Source: Alphaproteobacteria bacterium (GTDB lineage: Bacteria > Pseudomonadota > Alphaproteobacteria > CACIAM-22H2). Taken from it: 64,000 nucleotides of DNA. The stretch spans positions 147,282-211,281 of the forward strand of contig JAFKFM010000013.1 of assembly GCA_017308135.1 (NCBI GenBank), in the 5' to 3' direction. This document shows, piece by piece, positions 53,419 to 61,974 of the stretch (position 1 is its first letter; each line of letters begins with the position of its first letter). Under the pieces are notes generated by a model, which saw nothing but the letters and a program-made list of their open reading frames with translations, did not search any database and was not told where the DNA came from. A program made the translations under genes and the position numbers.

Positions 53419-53447
53419 ACTATCGATAACTAACCCTTATCGATAGT
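53419..53447. repeat. Second 29-bp palindrome, 11-7-11 geometry
   Basis: ACTATCGATAA-N7-TTATCGATAGT, again 11-bp perfect arms and a 7-bp spacer, 59 bp centre to centre from the first. The two have unrelated sequences. The remaining 53448-53623 shows nothing else. Confidence 0.7.
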
Positions 53448-53623
53448 GTTGGACACGGAATCGCAAATCAGCGATTCTGACGGCCCGGAGCCCGGAAAAT
53501 CATGCCCGCCGGGCCGCCGATCGACGAGAGGACGCAGCCCTGACAGCCCTCTCCCCTCCTCCGGATGCGCTCGCTTGGCGGCAACGACGGCGCGGCTTTG
53601 GCCGACACCTGTGTCGGCCGAGT

Positions 53624-53923
53624 TCAACGGTCGTCGTAGAGGCCGTCGCGAAAGGCCTTGTCGGCCGGCCGCGCATCGGTCCTGTCGCCTCGCGCGCGGA
53701 GTTCTCGCGCGAACCGCACGCCCTTCTCGACCAGCGAGGCCGGCTCTGGCTCAAGCTCGGCATCAAGGTGCTCAAAGCCGGGCGTCATCTCCGAGGCCTC
53801 GATCGCGGCAATGTCCTCCTCGGTCAGATCGACGGTCCGAACGGCCCGACGATCGCGCCCGGTCGCTTGGCGTTCGGCTGCCGCCGCCGGCGGCGTGTTG
53901 GTTTGGCCGGGGTGACGGCTCAT
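53624..53923 (-). CDS. Hypothetical acidic protein
   Basis: A 99-residue protein with GGAGGG before the ATG. The N-terminus is Ala/Arg-rich; the middle is acidic (DLTEEDIAAIEASEMTPGFE). It could be an antitoxin-like or regulatory protein but has no recognised motif. It is divergent from the Phd-VapC module, 131 bp apart. Confidence 0.5.
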   Translation of the reverse strand: MSRHPGQTNTPPAAAAERQATGRDRRAVRTVDLTEEDIAAIEASEMTPGFEHLDAELEPEPASLVEKGVRFARELRARGDRTDARPADKAFRDGLYDDR

Positions 53924-54017
53924 GGCGACTTCCCTCCGTTCGCCCCGATATTACCGCAGGGGCGGCTTCTCCGCACGGCGCCCGTTGAAAGTCGCGGCGA
54001 TCTTCCTTATAGTCACA

Positions 54018-54043
54018 ATGGTCATTATGGTCATTATGGTCAC
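54018..54043 (+). promoter_or_regulatory. Three tandem ATGGTCATT repeats before the Phd-VapC genes
   Basis: ATGGTCATT occurs twice and ATGGTCAC once, head to tail with a 9-bp period, 11 bp before the antitoxin GTG. An iterated operator for the Phd antitoxin is likely. Confidence 0.6.
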
Positions 54044-54054
54044 AGGAGCAGGTC

Positions 54055-54333
54055 GTGACAATCCCCCGAAAAACCCCCGCTCAGGAATCGGATCACTGGA
54101 CGGTCGCCGGTGCAAAGGCCCGCCTCTCCGAGGTGATCGAGCGCGCCCAGAGCGACCCGCAGATCATTACCCGCCACGGCAAGCCGAGCGTCGTCATCGT
54201 CTCGGCTGAGGAATGGGCGCGCAAGACCGTCCGCAAGGGCACGCTGGCCGAGTTCCTGATGGCCTCGCCCCTGCGCGACGCCAATCTCGTTCTCGATCGG
54301 GTCCGCGATCAGCCGCGCGACCTTGATCTATGA
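54055..54333 (+). CDS. Phd/YefM-type antitoxin
   Basis: A 92-residue antitoxin starting at a GTG with AGGAG before it. WTVAGAKARLSEVIERAQSD and PQIITRHGKPSVVIVSAEEW are the Phd DNA-binding fold; the C-terminus binds the toxin. It overlaps vapC by 4 bp. Confidence 0.9.
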   Translation: MTIPRKTPAQESDHWTVAGAKARLSEVIERAQSDPQIITRHGKPSVVIVSAEEWARKTVRKGTLAEFLMASPLRDANLVLDRVRDQPRDLDL

Positions 54334-54767
54334 ACCTCCTGCTCGACACCAACGTGCTCTCCGAAGTTCGCCGACCGGCGCCCGATCCGACGGTTCTCGC
54401 CTGGCTCGATACGGTCGACGAGGACCGGACGTTCATCAGCGTCGCGTCGATCGCCGAGCTCCGGCGCGGCATCGCTCTGATGGACGATGGCCGCCGTCGC
54501 GAGGCGCTGACCGCCTGGCTCGCGGAGGATCTGCCGGCGCGCTTCGCCGGGCGGATCCTGCCGATCGATCCCGCGATCGCCGAATGCTGGGGCGGCCTGA
54601 TGGCGCAGGCCCGCCAGAGCGGCTTCGCGCTCTCGGTCATGGACGGATTCTTTGCGGCCACGGCACTCGACCGTGAGCTGGTGCTCGCGACCCGCAACAC
54701 CAAGGATTTCGCGACGCTGGGCGTGCCGCTGTTGAACCCCTGGACTGATAAAGGGGCGCCGGAATGA
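54330..54767 (+). CDS. vapC: PIN-domain toxin VapC
   Basis: A 145-residue PIN RNase. The acidic active site is in LLLDTNVLSEVRRP (Asp6), ASIAELRRG (Glu near 48) and SVMDGFFAATAL (Asp near 104). The ATG overlaps the antitoxin stop (ATGA), and its own stop overlaps the next gene in the same manner. It should cleave RNA when free of the antitoxin. Confidence 0.9.
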   Translation: MNLLLDTNVLSEVRRPAPDPTVLAWLDTVDEDRTFISVASIAELRRGIALMDDGRRREALTAWLAEDLPARFAGRILPIDPAIAECWGGLMAQARQSGFALSVMDGFFAATALDRELVLATRNTKDFATLGVPLLNPWTDKGAPE

Positions 54768-55471
54768 GCACCCCTGCCCGCCTCCCGGATGCCGCCTCGC
54801 TCGAAACCGTCATGGCCGGGCTCGATCCGGCCTCGGCCGATACGGACATGGTCCCAGCCCTCAATGCGGCGTTTCCTGGTTTTGCGTTCGACCTCGCGCC
54901 GATCGATGACGATTACTGGCGCGACACAAGGTCGATCCTCCAGCCGGACGGCACGCGGCTCGGCGAATTGCGGCCATGGATGACGGCCGAGATTGCCAAG
55001 GACGGCGGCGACATCAAGGCGGTCTGGTCGCGTCTGAAAGAGACCGATCTGCAGATCACAGAATGGCGCGGCTCCAGCGCCTTCGTGTCGGCGCCGACCG
55101 GACCGGGCGCGGCCGACTATCTACAGATTGCGCTTGGACGGGAGATCGAATGGCGGGCCGGACCGATCGTCAACCCGGACTACCGTCCGTGGGGCGAACA
55201 GGAGCTGCTCGATCCGAGCTGGCCTCGCACCCATCAGCTTCCGGACTCGGATCGCCTTGCCGGCCCGGTTTACCGCCTGCTCGACGGCGCCGGCGGCGCG
55301 ATGATTCACGTCCGGAGCTTCCTCGATCGCTGCGGCCGCATCGAGCGCGAGAAGCGAGAGGCCAAGCGGCCCGAGCTGGAACGGCGCGTCATTCGGGAGG
55401 TCGGGCCGGGCGGAACGCGCGAAACGCCGTTCCTCGACGCGATCCCGGACTATTTCGACTGTGCCGCGTGA
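54764..55471 (+). CDS. Hypothetical protein coupled to vapC
   Basis: A 235-residue protein, MSTPARLPDAASLETVMAGL. It has no recognised motif. WRGSSAFVSAPTGPGAADYLQIALGR suggests an alpha-beta fold. The ATGA overlap with vapC and the 11-bp overlap with the next gene show a tight operon. Its role could relate to the toxin or to the recombinase downstream. Confidence 0.7.
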   Translation: MSTPARLPDAASLETVMAGLDPASADTDMVPALNAAFPGFAFDLAPIDDDYWRDTRSILQPDGTRLGELRPWMTAEIAKDGGDIKAVWSRLKETDLQITEWRGSSAFVSAPTGPGAADYLQIALGREIEWRAGPIVNPDYRPWGEQELLDPSWPRTHQLPDSDRLAGPVYRLLDGAGGAMIHVRSFLDRCGRIEREKREAKRPELERRVIREVGPGGTRETPFLDAIPDYFDCAA

Positions 55472-55685
55472 GCTGCGGTTCTTTCAGGACTGGGAGGAAT
55501 CGAACGCCAGACCGCAGCGCGTTTTCGCGCACTGGGCGCTGGATGCCCGCGACTACACCCTCAAAGGCGACCGCGACGTCGGCTTTATTCCCCGACCGCT
55601 GCGGCCGCCGAAAGAGCGACCGCTGATGACGCCGGAGAAGGCGTCGATCGTGAGATTGGCCTACCCTTTGGCTGGTTCTTTCTGA
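55461..55685 (+). CDS. Small hypothetical protein
   Basis: A 74-residue protein from a GTG overlapping the previous gene (VPRELRFFQDWEESNARPQR). It contains RVFAHWALDARDYTL and a Pro-rich end. Coupling at both ends supports translation. No family recognised. Confidence 0.5.
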   Translation: MPRELRFFQDWEESNARPQRVFAHWALDARDYTLKGDRDVGFIPRPLRPPKERPLMTPEKASIVRLAYPLAGSF

Positions 55686-55819
55686 TGACCCACGGCCATT
55701 GGGTCGACCCCGAAATCGGACTTGCGATCGCTGAAGGCGTGAAGGCCCAGCGCGTACGGCTTCCCGACCCCGACGCCCGCGTGCTGCTGCGCTGGGCGGA
55801 TCGAAGCTACGGTTTTTGA
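55685..55819 (+). CDS. Very small hypothetical protein
   Basis: A 44-residue frame, MTHGHWVDPEIGLAIAEGVK, that starts inside the previous stop (TGATG) and ends 13 bp before the recombinase gene. Support is from the coupled layout only. Confidence 0.4.
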   Translation: MTHGHWVDPEIGLAIAEGVKAQRVRLPDPDARVLLRWADRSYGF

Positions 55820-55832
55820 GAGAGCGCCGCTT

Positions 55833-57005
55833 ATGGACGACATCACTTCGCGCGCGCTGGTCTCCGACCCCGAAACCCGGCGGGCGTTACAGCTCGACGC
55901 GCTCTCGGCGATCCTGCCGATGGAGCGGCGTGATCGGCTGGCCGAGCTCCTGACCGACGATGACGTCGCGACGCTGAAGCATCTCGCGCGCGAGGGCATG
56001 GGCGAGAACACCTTGCGGGCGCTCGCCTCCGATCTGGCCTATCTTGAGGGTTGGGCGAAAGCCGCGACCGGCGCGCCGCTGCCATGGCCGGCGCCGGAAA
56101 GCCTGGCCTTGAAATACGTGGCCCATCACCTGTGGGATCCGGCCGAGCGCGAAACCGACCCGCAACACGGGATGCCGGCCGAGGTAGCGACGGAGTTGCG
56201 AGAGGCGTTGCTGCTTCGCACCGATGGGCCGCATGCGCCATCGACGGTGAAGCGCCGGCTCGCGAATTGGGGCACGCTGCATCGCTGGAAAGGGCAGGAG
56301 GGTCCATTCCATTCGCCCAGTCTTCGCACGGCAGTCAGGCTGGCGGTGCGGGCCAGTACCCGGCCCCGACAGCGCAAGAGCAAGCGGGCCGTCACGCGGG
56401 ACGTGCTGGACCGGCTGCTTGAATCGTGTCGCTCCGACCGTCTCGCCGATACCCGCGATCTCGCAATTCTGCTGCTGGCTTTTGCCTCCGGTGGACGACG
56501 GCGCAGCGAGGTGGCGCGGCTCCGGGTCGAACAGATCAGCGAGGAGCCCGCGGTGCCGCTCGATCCTAAGGATCCTCATTCACCGACTTTGCCGTGCGTG
56601 GCGATCCATCTCGGCCGAACCAAAACTGGAGTCGCGGACGAGGCGGGGAGGGTGCTTCTGGTCGGGCCTCCGGTCGAGGCGCTGCGCGAATGGCTCGAGC
56701 GTGCCGACATCGGCAAGGGACCGATCTTCCGGGCCATCGATCGCTGGGAGGCGGTCGAGGAGAGGGCGCTGACCCCCCAGTCGATCAATCTCATCGTCAA
56801 GCGGCGCTGCGCGATGGCGGGCCTGGAGCCGAGGGAGTTCTCCGCACATGGGCTGAGGTCCGGCTATTTGACGGAGGCGTCGCGCCAAGGCGTTGCCCTT
56901 CCAGAGGCGATGCAGCAGTCGCAGCACCGGTCGGTGCAGCAGGCGGCAAGCTACTACAACGACGCCGAGCGTGTTCGTGGGCGGGCCGTCCGCCTTGGTG
57001 TCTAG
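55833..57005 (+). CDS. Tyrosine recombinase/integrase
   Basis: A 390-residue recombinase. An N-terminal core-binding domain (LAREGMGENTLRALASDLAY) precedes the catalytic domain with FASGGRRRSEVARL (Arg), FSAHGLRSGYLTEA (His-X2-Arg) and QSQHRSVQQAASYYN (His and Tyr). It ends just before the parS sites of the repABC operon. It might resolve plasmid multimers, possibly at the palindromes at 53360-53447; that link is a guess. Confidence 0.88.
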   Translation: MDDITSRALVSDPETRRALQLDALSAILPMERRDRLAELLTDDDVATLKHLAREGMGENTLRALASDLAYLEGWAKAATGAPLPWPAPESLALKYVAHHLWDPAERETDPQHGMPAEVATELREALLLRTDGPHAPSTVKRRLANWGTLHRWKGQEGPFHSPSLRTAVRLAVRASTRPRQRKSKRAVTRDVLDRLLESCRSDRLADTRDLAILLLAFASGGRRRSEVARLRVEQISEEPAVPLDPKDPHSPTLPCVAIHLGRTKTGVADEAGRVLLVGPPVEALREWLERADIGKGPIFRAIDRWEAVEERALTPQSINLIVKRRCAMAGLEPREFSAHGLRSGYLTEASRQGVALPEAMQQSQHRSVQQAASYYNDAERVRGRAVRLGV

Positions 57006-57022
57006 GAGGGGCCCTTCATTAA

Positions 57023-57038
57023 GTTGTCCGCGTACAAC
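57023..57038. promoter_or_regulatory. parS-like site 1
   Basis: GTTGTCCGCGTACAAC fits the repABC parS form GTT-N4-GC-N4-AAC. It probably binds RepB for partition. The next 250 bp up to repA hold the repA promoter, including a GTTAAC-N5-GTTAAC repeat near 57186. Confidence 0.75.
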
Positions 57039-57103
57039 TGCCCTCGAAAGGCATGAGTGTTCCGCGGGCGGTCGGGAGCGGCGAATCGGGTGTTCGGTGC
57101 TAA

Positions 57104-57119
57104 GTTGTCAGCGTACAAC
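57104..57119. promoter_or_regulatory. parS-like site 2
   Basis: GTTGTCAGCGTACAAC differs from site 1 by one base and lies 81 bp from it. Two such sites upstream of repA are a common repABC arrangement. Confidence 0.75.
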
Positions 57120-57297
57120 TGCGTCACGTGAAGACTGATTCGCGCGCGAGGCTTCGGACCTACCCGCGACGCTAGGGTGGCGCCGTTAACCTCTCGTTAA
57201 CTCAATAATCCTTGCGGCACCGAGAGAATCGGGCATTACTCTCCATCAGCGCATTTTGAGGCAAACTGCTCAATATTCCGCAGATGCAGAGATTAGG

Positions 57298-58503
57298 ATG
57301 CCAACGTCAGCGAAACCTCTCGACGAGAATGTGCGTGATCTCCGCTCTCTGATCAATGCGGACGCAGCGGAGCTTTCGGCACGACTACGCGCCCAGCAGC
57401 TTCGCGACTTCCCGCCAGCGGCTGAGAAGACGATTCGTCGGTTTTCGTCGGCGGAAGCCGCGCGCTTCATCGGCATAGCTGAAGGCTACCTCCGCCAATT
57501 GGTATCCGAAGGAAAGGGCCCTCCAGCACCAGCGAACAGCCGTCGGAGTTATTCGATCGAAGACGTCGATGGGTTGCGCCGCGACCTCGACAGCGCGGGA
57601 AAAGGTGCGCGTCGCTACGTCCCACATCGGCGCGATACCGAGGCTCTCCAGGTCATTTCGGTCATGAACTTCAAGGGCGGCAGCGGCAAGACGACCACCG
57701 CCGCCCACCTCGCGCAGTATCTCGCGTTTCGAGGCTACCGCGTCCTGGCCATCGACCTCGATCCGCAAGCAAGCATGTCAACGTTGTTCGGACACCAGCC
57801 CGAGCTCGATGTGGGCGACAACGAGACAATCTTCGGCGCCATCCGTTACGACAGCGAGCGCCGTCCAATGCCGGAGATCGTGCGCGCCACCTACATTCCG
57901 AATCTCCACATTGTTCCGGGTCAGCTCGAACTCATGGAATTCGAGCACGAGACACCCAAGGCTTTGATGACGCGACAGAGCAACGACTCGATGTTCTTCG
58001 CCAGAATCGGGGAAGCTCTGGCACAGGTTAGCGACGCCTACGATGTCGTGGTGATCGATTGCCCTCCGCAACTCGGCTTCCTCACCCTGTCTGCACTGTG
58101 CGCTGCGACAGCAGTTTTGATTACCGTCCATCCTCAGATGCTCGACGTGATGTCGATGTCGCAATTCCTGAACATGACCGGAAGTCTGCTTGATGTCGTC
58201 GCCGAGGCCGGCGGAGCGACCCAATACGATTGGATGCGCTATCTCGTCACCCGTTATGAGCCTAGTGACGGCCCACAAACGACGATGGTCGGTCTGATGC
58301 GCTCCATCTTCGGCTCACGCGTTCTGACTCATCCGATGGTGAAGAGCACCGCAATAGCAGATGCCGGGCTCACCAAGCAGACCTTGTACGAGGTCGAACG
58401 ACAGCAGTTTACGCGCGGCACTTACGACCGCGCCATCGAAGCTCTCGATCTCGTGAACGGAGAAATCGAAAGCCTCATCAAGCAAGTCTGGAAGAGGAAT
58501 TAG
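57298..58503 (+). CDS. repA: Plasmid partition ATPase RepA
   Basis: A 401-residue ParA-type Walker ATPase. The start is the ATG at 57298 (MPTSAKPLDENVRDLRSLIN). An N-terminal helix-turn-helix region (FSSAEAARFIGIAEGYLRQL) is followed by the deviant Walker A FKGGSGKTTTAAH near residue 124 and VVIDCPPQLGF. RepA segregates the plasmid with RepB and represses the operon. It is two bases from repB. Confidence 0.96.
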   Translation: MPTSAKPLDENVRDLRSLINADAAELSARLRAQQLRDFPPAAEKTIRRFSSAEAARFIGIAEGYLRQLVSEGKGPPAPANSRRSYSIEDVDGLRRDLDSAGKGARRYVPHRRDTEALQVISVMNFKGGSGKTTTAAHLAQYLAFRGYRVLAIDLDPQASMSTLFGHQPELDVGDNETIFGAIRYDSERRPMPEIVRATYIPNLHIVPGQLELMEFEHETPKALMTRQSNDSMFFARIGEALAQVSDAYDVVVIDCPPQLGFLTLSALCAATAVLITVHPQMLDVMSMSQFLNMTGSLLDVVAEAGGATQYDWMRYLVTRYEPSDGPQTTMVGLMRSIFGSRVLTHPMVKSTAIADAGLTKQTLYEVERQQFTRGTYDRAIEALDLVNGEIESLIKQVWKRN

Positions 58504-58505
58504 CC

Positions 58506-59525
58506 ATGGCGCGCAAGATCAGCTTTGATCTTCCGACGACGGCGGATCAGACACCACAAGAAGCGGCAGCCATTTCGCCCGCCAATCGGGTTCGGCCGTT
58601 GCTGGGACTTGATCGCCCGATCAAACAATCGAGTGCGCTTGGCGCAATATCGCAATCGCTTGGCGGCATCTCGGAGAAAGTCAAACGGGCGGAAGAAATC
58701 GAGCAAAAGCTCATCGAAGGCCAGGTGATTGTTGAACTCGACCCGGCGCTCATCGACAATTCTTTCATCCCTGACCGAATGGAAGCCACCGAGGAGCAGA
58801 ACGCGGCCTTCCGCGAGTTGATTCGCGACCACGGACAAAACGTCCCGATTCTCGTTCGCCCAAAGCCCAGCGACACGGAGCGCTACGAGGTAGCGTTTGG
58901 CCACCGACGCCTGCGAGCCGCCCGAGATCTTGGCATCAAAGTACGGGCGGTGGTGCGCTCGCTGACCGATGAGCAATTGGTCATTGCGCAGGGCCAGGAG
59001 AACAGCGGGCGCACCGATCTTACTTTTATCGAGCGTGCCCGCTTTGCAGCGAGACTCGAAGATCGGAAGTTTTCGCGCGAGATCATTATGGCGTCGCTCA
59101 ACGTCGACAAAGCCGCTCTCTCACGGCTCATCTCGATCGCGACCCGAGTTCCAGCAGCCGTTATAGACGCGATTGGGCCGGCACCAGCCTTCGGCCGGGT
59201 GCGCTGGCAGGAACTAACGGATCTGCTGGAGCACGAAGACAATCGCACTCGTGCGATCGACATGGTCAAGGCCCCGAGCTTTCGTGCCCTGGAAACGGAT
59301 AAACGCTTCGAGACACTGGCGGCGGGGCTACGCGAGAAGACGTCGCGCGCTCGCGCTGAAACGTGGGCGGCAAAGGATGGAACGCATGCTGCCAAGGTCT
59401 CGCGTGCCGGCAAGAAGCTCACGCTGACATTTGACGATCGCGTCGCTCCTAAGTTCGGCGACTTTGTCAGAAAGCGGCTTCAGACGCTCTACGACGAATT
59501 CAAAGCTGGCGATCCGCCAGCATAA
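58506..59525 (+). CDS. repB: Plasmid partition protein RepB
   Basis: A 339-residue ParB-type protein. The ParB boxes are NVPILVRPKPSDTERYEVAF with GHRRLRAARDLGIKV and AQGQENSGRTDLTFIERARF. A central helix-turn-helix (LNVDKAALSRLISIATRVP) should bind the two parS sites upstream of repA. It starts two bases after repA. Confidence 0.95.
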   Translation: MARKISFDLPTTADQTPQEAAAISPANRVRPLLGLDRPIKQSSALGAISQSLGGISEKVKRAEEIEQKLIEGQVIVELDPALIDNSFIPDRMEATEEQNAAFRELIRDHGQNVPILVRPKPSDTERYEVAFGHRRLRAARDLGIKVRAVVRSLTDEQLVIAQGQENSGRTDLTFIERARFAARLEDRKFSREIIMASLNVDKAALSRLISIATRVPAAVIDAIGPAPAFGRVRWQELTDLLEHEDNRTRAIDMVKAPSFRALETDKRFETLAAGLREKTSRARAETWAAKDGTHAAKVSRAGKKLTLTFDDRVAPKFGDFVRKRLQTLYDEFKAGDPPA

Positions 59526-59594
59526 CCCAGCTTGCCTGGTCGGAATGAGCCGACCGGATCAAGGCACCGCAACCAAGTCGGAGAACCATAGGCA

Positions 59595-59652
59595 AAAGAA
59601 AAGGCTCCCGAAACGTCACCGTCCCGGAAGCCCCTCTGTCGTGTTTGGCGAC
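59595..59652 (-). ncRNA. Predicted antisense ctRNA (incA) between repB and repC
   Basis: On the minus strand a 13-bp stem at 59603-59632 (all pairs if G-U is allowed, loop GTGA) is followed by TTTTCTTTT, a rho-independent terminator. A TTGACT at 59680-59685 with a weak -10 17 bp later would start a transcript near 59650. The length of 55-60 nt and the position match ctRNAs of repABC plasmids, which block repC translation. Confidence 0.7.
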
Positions 59653-59750
59653 TGACAGAGAATCACTTCCGCGAATCGCAGTCAAGTGTCTCGTGAGAGA
59701 CGGCGTCGTTTTGACGAGCAGATTTTCTTTGCCCTAACTGAGGCAAAGAC

Positions 59751-60983
59751 ATGCAGTCACACTCTCCAACGACGCCCTTTGGGCGGCGATCGCTGACGCT
59801 TGCCCACGTGGCAAGCCAAATGGTGGCCACCGCGCGGCCACCCGAGAAGGTCGTACACAAATGGAAGATCTTTCATGCCATCTGCACAGCGCGGCCGCGC
59901 CTGGGCGTCTCCGAGCGCTCGTTATCGGTCTTGAACGCGCTGCTGACCTTCCACCCCGAGACCGCGCTTACCGGTGAAGACGACCTGATCGTCTTCCCGT
60001 CGAACCATCAGTTGTCGCTGCGGGCGCATGGGATGCCGGCATCGACACTGCGGCGTCACCTCGCGGTTCTCGTCGATGCCGGCCTGGTCGTCCGGCGCGA
60101 TAGCCCCAACGGCAAGCGCTATGCGCGTAAGGGCAGCGCCGGCGAGATCGAACTGGCGTTTGGTTTCGACATATCGCCACTGGTTGTTCGATCGGAGGAG
60201 TTCGAGAGTCTGGCGGCCGACATCGAGGCAGAAGCGCGGGCGCTCAAGCTTGTCCGGGAGCGGATCACGCTGTGCCGGCGGGACATTGCCAAGATGATCG
60301 CCACCGGCATCGAGGAAGATGTTCCGACACGTCGAGACGGGCAGGGGCCGGCCGATTGGCAGGAAGTCCATGCCGCCTTCCGCTCGATCGTCGATCAGAT
60401 TCCACGCACCGCAACGAGGCAAGAACTCGAGCCGATCGCCGAAGAGCTGTCACAGCTTGCAGATGACGTCCTCAATCTTCTGGAAACACACATCAAATCC
60501 ACTGATTCAAGCGCCAATGAGTCCCATACTGAGCGCCACATACAGAATTCAAATACAGATCCCCTAATTGATCTTGAACCTAGCCTTCGAGAAGGCAGGG
60601 CGGCGAGGGCGGAGCCCAAACCTCAACCACCGAGGGTGGCGGAAGGGACGTATCCGTTGGGAATGGTGCTGAACGCTTGCCCAGACATCGTGGATTACGC
60701 CAAGGGCGGGATTTCGAACTGGCGGGATTTGCTCGCGACCGCCGCAGTGGTTCGATCGATGCTGGGGATCAGTCCGAGCGCCTGGGAAGAGGCGCAAACT
60801 GTGCTGGGCGAGACGCCGGCTGCGATTGTCGTCGCGTGCATCCTGCAGCGCGGCGCTGCGATCAGATCCGCCGGCGGCTATCTCCGCGGACTGACCCGGA
60901 AAGCGGAGGCCGGAGAATTTTCGCTCGGCCCGATTTTGATGTCGCAGATCAATTCGCGTCTCAACGAAAAGCGCCGGGCGTGA
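59751..60983 (+). CDS. repC: Replication initiator RepC (copy 1, complete)
   Basis: A 410-residue initiator. TPFGRRSLTLAHV at the N-terminus and HGMPASTLRRHLAVLVDAGL with RRDSPNGKRYARK in the helix-turn-helix region are typical RepC. The C-terminal third after a variable linker (residues 270-300) contains the second conserved domain. The origin of repABC plasmids usually lies inside repC. It is preceded by the ctRNA region. A second RepC at 63092 shares these blocks. Confidence 0.96.
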   Translation: MQSHSPTTPFGRRSLTLAHVASQMVATARPPEKVVHKWKIFHAICTARPRLGVSERSLSVLNALLTFHPETALTGEDDLIVFPSNHQLSLRAHGMPASTLRRHLAVLVDAGLVVRRDSPNGKRYARKGSAGEIELAFGFDISPLVVRSEEFESLAADIEAEARALKLVRERITLCRRDIAKMIATGIEEDVPTRRDGQGPADWQEVHAAFRSIVDQIPRTATRQELEPIAEELSQLADDVLNLLETHIKSTDSSANESHTERHIQNSNTDPLIDLEPSLREGRAARAEPKPQPPRVAEGTYPLGMVLNACPDIVDYAKGGISNWRDLLATAAVVRSMLGISPSAWEEAQTVLGETPAAIVVACILQRGAAIRSAGGYLRGLTRKAEAGEFSLGPILMSQINSRLNEKRRA

Positions 60984-61380
60984 CGCGATGACGGCCTCAT
61001 CTCCACATCCTCGTTTTGCCCTGCGTTCTCGAGCTTGGACCATGGGCGCACCTGACTGCGAACGGTTGATCGAGCGACCCGCGTGTCGCAGAAAACTGAA
61101 ACTGCGCGGCCGTTCCACACTGCTCGATCTCTCTGCCGCGGGCCGTGCGCGTCCTGGGAATCGCCAAGACGATCGTACTCGTCAGGACAGGTCGGCGCTT
61201 CCGAAATGTCGTCCGTCGGCAAATGTGCGAAACGCCGCGATGCCCACATGGCCGTCCTTTTGGTTGCGCCGACCGAAGATCCGGGCACTGGCGGCGATGG
61301 CAGGTCGTTCTCCCGTTCGGGCTGTTGCTCCGGTTGCATGGCTGGATTCCTATGGCCGTCGACGGCACGTCGGCCCCTGG
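60984..61380. other. Gap after repC without a supported gene
   Basis: About 400 bp in which the plus frame leading into ssb is open but has no ribosome site and no protein-like pattern. I see no terminator after repC. Confidence 0.4.
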
Positions 61381-61473
61381 AGCCAAGAATTTTCCCCTGC
61401 CGGTTTCCCCCGCAAGCGGGGACCCCGACCGGCATTCCTCGCGCATGCGCCTGCGGCGCCAAAATTCGTGGCT
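61381..61473 (+). promoter_or_regulatory. Structured leader element of ssb (motif shared with DUF736)
   Basis: AGCCAAGAATTTT (61381-61393) pairs with AAAATTCGTGGCT (61461-61473) at 12 of 13 positions. Inside, CCCCTGCCGG and CATTCCTCGCG blocks are as in the DUF736 leader, with an inner TGCCGG/CCGGCA helix and a CCCCCGC/GCGGGG hairpin. The ssb start codon is 96 bp further on. Confidence 0.5.
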
Positions 61474-61569
61474 CCGGCGCCTCTGGCGGCTCCGGCTCTG
61501 TTTCGTCTTCCCGGCCATGAACGGATCGCCATCGCAACGGGGCACAGCCCCACAGAAGAGAGAAAGACA

Positions 61570-61902
61570 ATGCGCAATATCGCCGAATTCACCCTCATCG
61601 GTCGGGTCGGAACCATCAAGCAAGTCGGCAAGACCCTTCGCGTCAGCATCTGCGCCAACTACCCATTCAAGGGCGACAAAGGCCAGTGGAGGGACGACGC
61701 GCACTGGAACGAGGTCACAATCTTCACGAAGGCGATCCAGTCCTACGTGAGCGAGCACGTCAGCAAGGGCGATCTGGTCCATGTGCGCGGACGGCTTCGG
61801 CAGAGCAGCTTCGAACGCGATGGCCAACGGGTCTACACGGTCGATCTCATCGCTCACGAGCTCGGCCGATTGGCGCAAGCCAGCGAACGCGCCGCGGCAT
61901 AG
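61570..61902 (+). CDS. ssb: Short single-stranded DNA-binding protein
   Basis: A 110-residue OB-fold protein, MRNIAEFTLIGRVGTIKQVG, with WNEVTIFTKAIQSYVSEHV and KGDLVHVRGRLRQSSFE. The usual acidic C-terminal tail that recruits partners is missing; the protein ends soon after the OB-fold, as in some plasmid SSBs. GAGAGAAAGA precedes the ATG. It may support plasmid replication or conjugation. Confidence 0.9.
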   Translation: MRNIAEFTLIGRVGTIKQVGKTLRVSICANYPFKGDKGQWRDDAHWNEVTIFTKAIQSYVSEHVSKGDLVHVRGRLRQSSFERDGQRVYTVDLIAHELGRLAQASERAAA

Positions 61903-61909
61903 CGAATAC

Positions 61910-61931
61910 CGGGGAGGCTTCGGCCTCCCCG
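61910..61931 (+). terminator. Hairpin after ssb
   Basis: CGGGGAGGC-TTCG-GCCTCCCCG, a perfect 9-bp stem with a stable TTCG loop, 7 bp after the ssb stop; no T-tract. Confidence 0.6.
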
Positions 61932-61974
61932 CCGCTCCTACCTGAAGGCCGGCGCCCGACGCGAATCCGGTCCG

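Noticed and set aside
60988..61569. In-frame upstream extension of ssb
   Set aside because: No similarity to SSB and no start signal; the ATG at 61570 has a ribosome site and matches the family N-terminus.
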